A DNA stretch of 64,000 nt. Origin: Solirubrobacterales bacterium. GTDB taxonomy: Bacteria > Actinomycetota > Thermoleophilia > Solirubrobacterales > 70-9. The notes below the pieces were generated by a model that saw nothing but the letters and a program-made list of their open reading frames with translations, was not told the origin of the DNA and did no database searches. Position numbers and translations under genes: made by a program. Location: positions 124,001 through 188,000 of the forward strand of contig DATMZR010000006.1 in NCBI GenBank assembly GCA_035573435.1, read 5' to 3'. Below are positions 63,344 to 64,000 of this stretch, one piece after another. Each line of letters starts with the position of its first letter. Position 1 is the first letter of the stretch.

Positions 63344-64000
63344 CTCGCTCCGGCTTCGTCGGCCTCGCCGGGCGCCCCAATGTCGGCAAGTCGACGCTGG
63401 TCAACGCGATCGTGGGCGCCAAGGTGGCGATCGTCTCCGACCGTCCCCAAACCACCCGTCGAGCAATTCGCGGAATCGCCACGGATGAGTCCGCGGGTTG
63501 GCAGATGGTCCTCGTGGACCTGCCCGGCGTGCAGCGGCCACGCGATTCGCTCACCAAGCGAATGCAGCGCCGGGTGGAGCGCGAGCTGCGCGACGCCGAC
63601 GCCGCGCTGCTCGTCGTCGACGGGCATCAGGGAGTCGGTCCCGGCGACAGGTTCATCGCCAGGGCGCTCTTGGGCGCGAAGCAGGGCACGCCGATCGTCT
63701 GCGCCGTCAACAAGTGCGATCGCCTCCGCAGCCCGCAGACCGCTGCCGCGCTGGCCGCGGCCGCCGAGCTCGAGGCTGTGGACGAGCTGTTTCCCATCAG
63801 CGCGCGGACGGGAGCGGGACTGGAACCGCTGACCGCCCAGCTCGCCTCGCTGCTCCCGGAGGGGCCGTTCCTCTATCCGCCAGAGGACCGGTCAGACCTG
63901 CGGAGCGAGGTCCATCTCGCCGAGCTGGTGCGGGAGCAGGTGCTGCGCCGCACTCGCGAGGAGATCCCGCACGCGGTCGAGGTGGAGGTCGGCGAGCTCC
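63340..64000 (+). CDS. era: GTPase Era, 3' end outside the window
   Basis: The first 220 codons of Era, a GTPase that binds 16S rRNA and helps 30S assembly. G1 G-R-P-N-V-G-K-S lies at residues 11-18, G2 region R-P-Q-T-T-R-R near 36, G3 appears as D-L-P-G (the usual Era sequence is D-T-P-G), and G4 N-K-C-D near 126. The KH domain is only beginning at the window edge. GTG overlaps the ybeY stop. Confidence 0.95.
   Translation, partial: MTRSGFVGLAGRPNVGKSTLVNAIVGAKVAIVSDRPQTTRRAIRGIATDESAGWQMVLVDLPGVQRPRDSLTKRMQRRVERELRDADAALLVVDGHQGVGPGDRFIARALLGAKQGTPIVCAVNKCDRLRSPQTAAALAAAAELEAVDELFPISARTGAGLEPLTAQLASLLPEGPFLYPPEDRSDLRSEVHLAELVREQVLRRTREEIPHAVEVEVGEL

Overview
The window is very GC-rich (GCC/CTG/GAG-dominated codon use, many GTG and TTG starts) and reads as the chromosome of a soil-type actinobacterium. 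My best guess is the class Thermoleophilia (Solirubrobacterales or Gaiellales relatives). This is inferred from gene content and order: tig-clpP-clpX-valS-folC, mreBCD-mrdA-rodA followed by an RNase E/G gene, rplU-rpmA-obg-proB-proA-nadD-rsfS, comEA-comEC-holA-rpsT, and lepA-hrcA-dnaJ-prmA-murI-yqeY-phoH-ybeY-era, together with an F420-type (DUF385) reductase and leaderless gene starts. There is no prophage, insertion sequence or CRISPR array. Coding density is high and no gap exceeds 300 bases.

Layout. 1-12 kb is accessory: the tail of an FG-GAP surface protein, two MFS exporters, two VOC proteins, an ECF sigma factor with a SnoaL tail, a DUF2252 protein with a broken start, and a DNA-alkylation cluster (ATL protein, DUF2283, ECF sigma coupled to ogt). 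LemA, a secreted protein of unknown role and CorA follow. 12-24 kb carries ctaG, protein quality control (tig, clpP, clpX), valS, folC, ndk and maf. 24-32 kb is the rod-shape operon (mreB, mreC, mreD, PBP2, rodA) running into RNase E/G, L21 and L27. 33-39 kb holds obg, proline synthesis (proB, proA), nadD and rsfS, interrupted by a thioesterase gene truncated at a palindromic repeat. 40-43.7 kb is a small patch of acquired or decayed genes around tRNA-Ala(GGC): a frameshifted I-Ssp6803I-type endonuclease flush against the tRNA, an antitoxin-like remnant, an orphan ABC ATPase and small unknown genes. 43.7-64 kb holds leuS, DNA-uptake genes (comEA, comEC), holA, rpsT, murJ, lepA, a HadA/HadB-like dehydratase pair and the heat-shock/ribosome-maturation run ending in a partial era.

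Two themes cut across the window. First, at least sixteen genes have a TANNNT box 6-9 bases before the start codon and no Shine-Dalgarno sequence, which is the signature of leaderless transcripts, while genes inside operons overlap by 4 bases (ATGA, GTGA, TTGA). Second, three clearly homologous genes (DUF2252, folC, nadD) have conserved N-termini that extend upstream of any ATG, GTG or TTG, suggesting indels or non-canonical initiation. Two 41-codon genes, one overlapping tig and one after folC, are supported by start/stop overlap or by promoter spacing.
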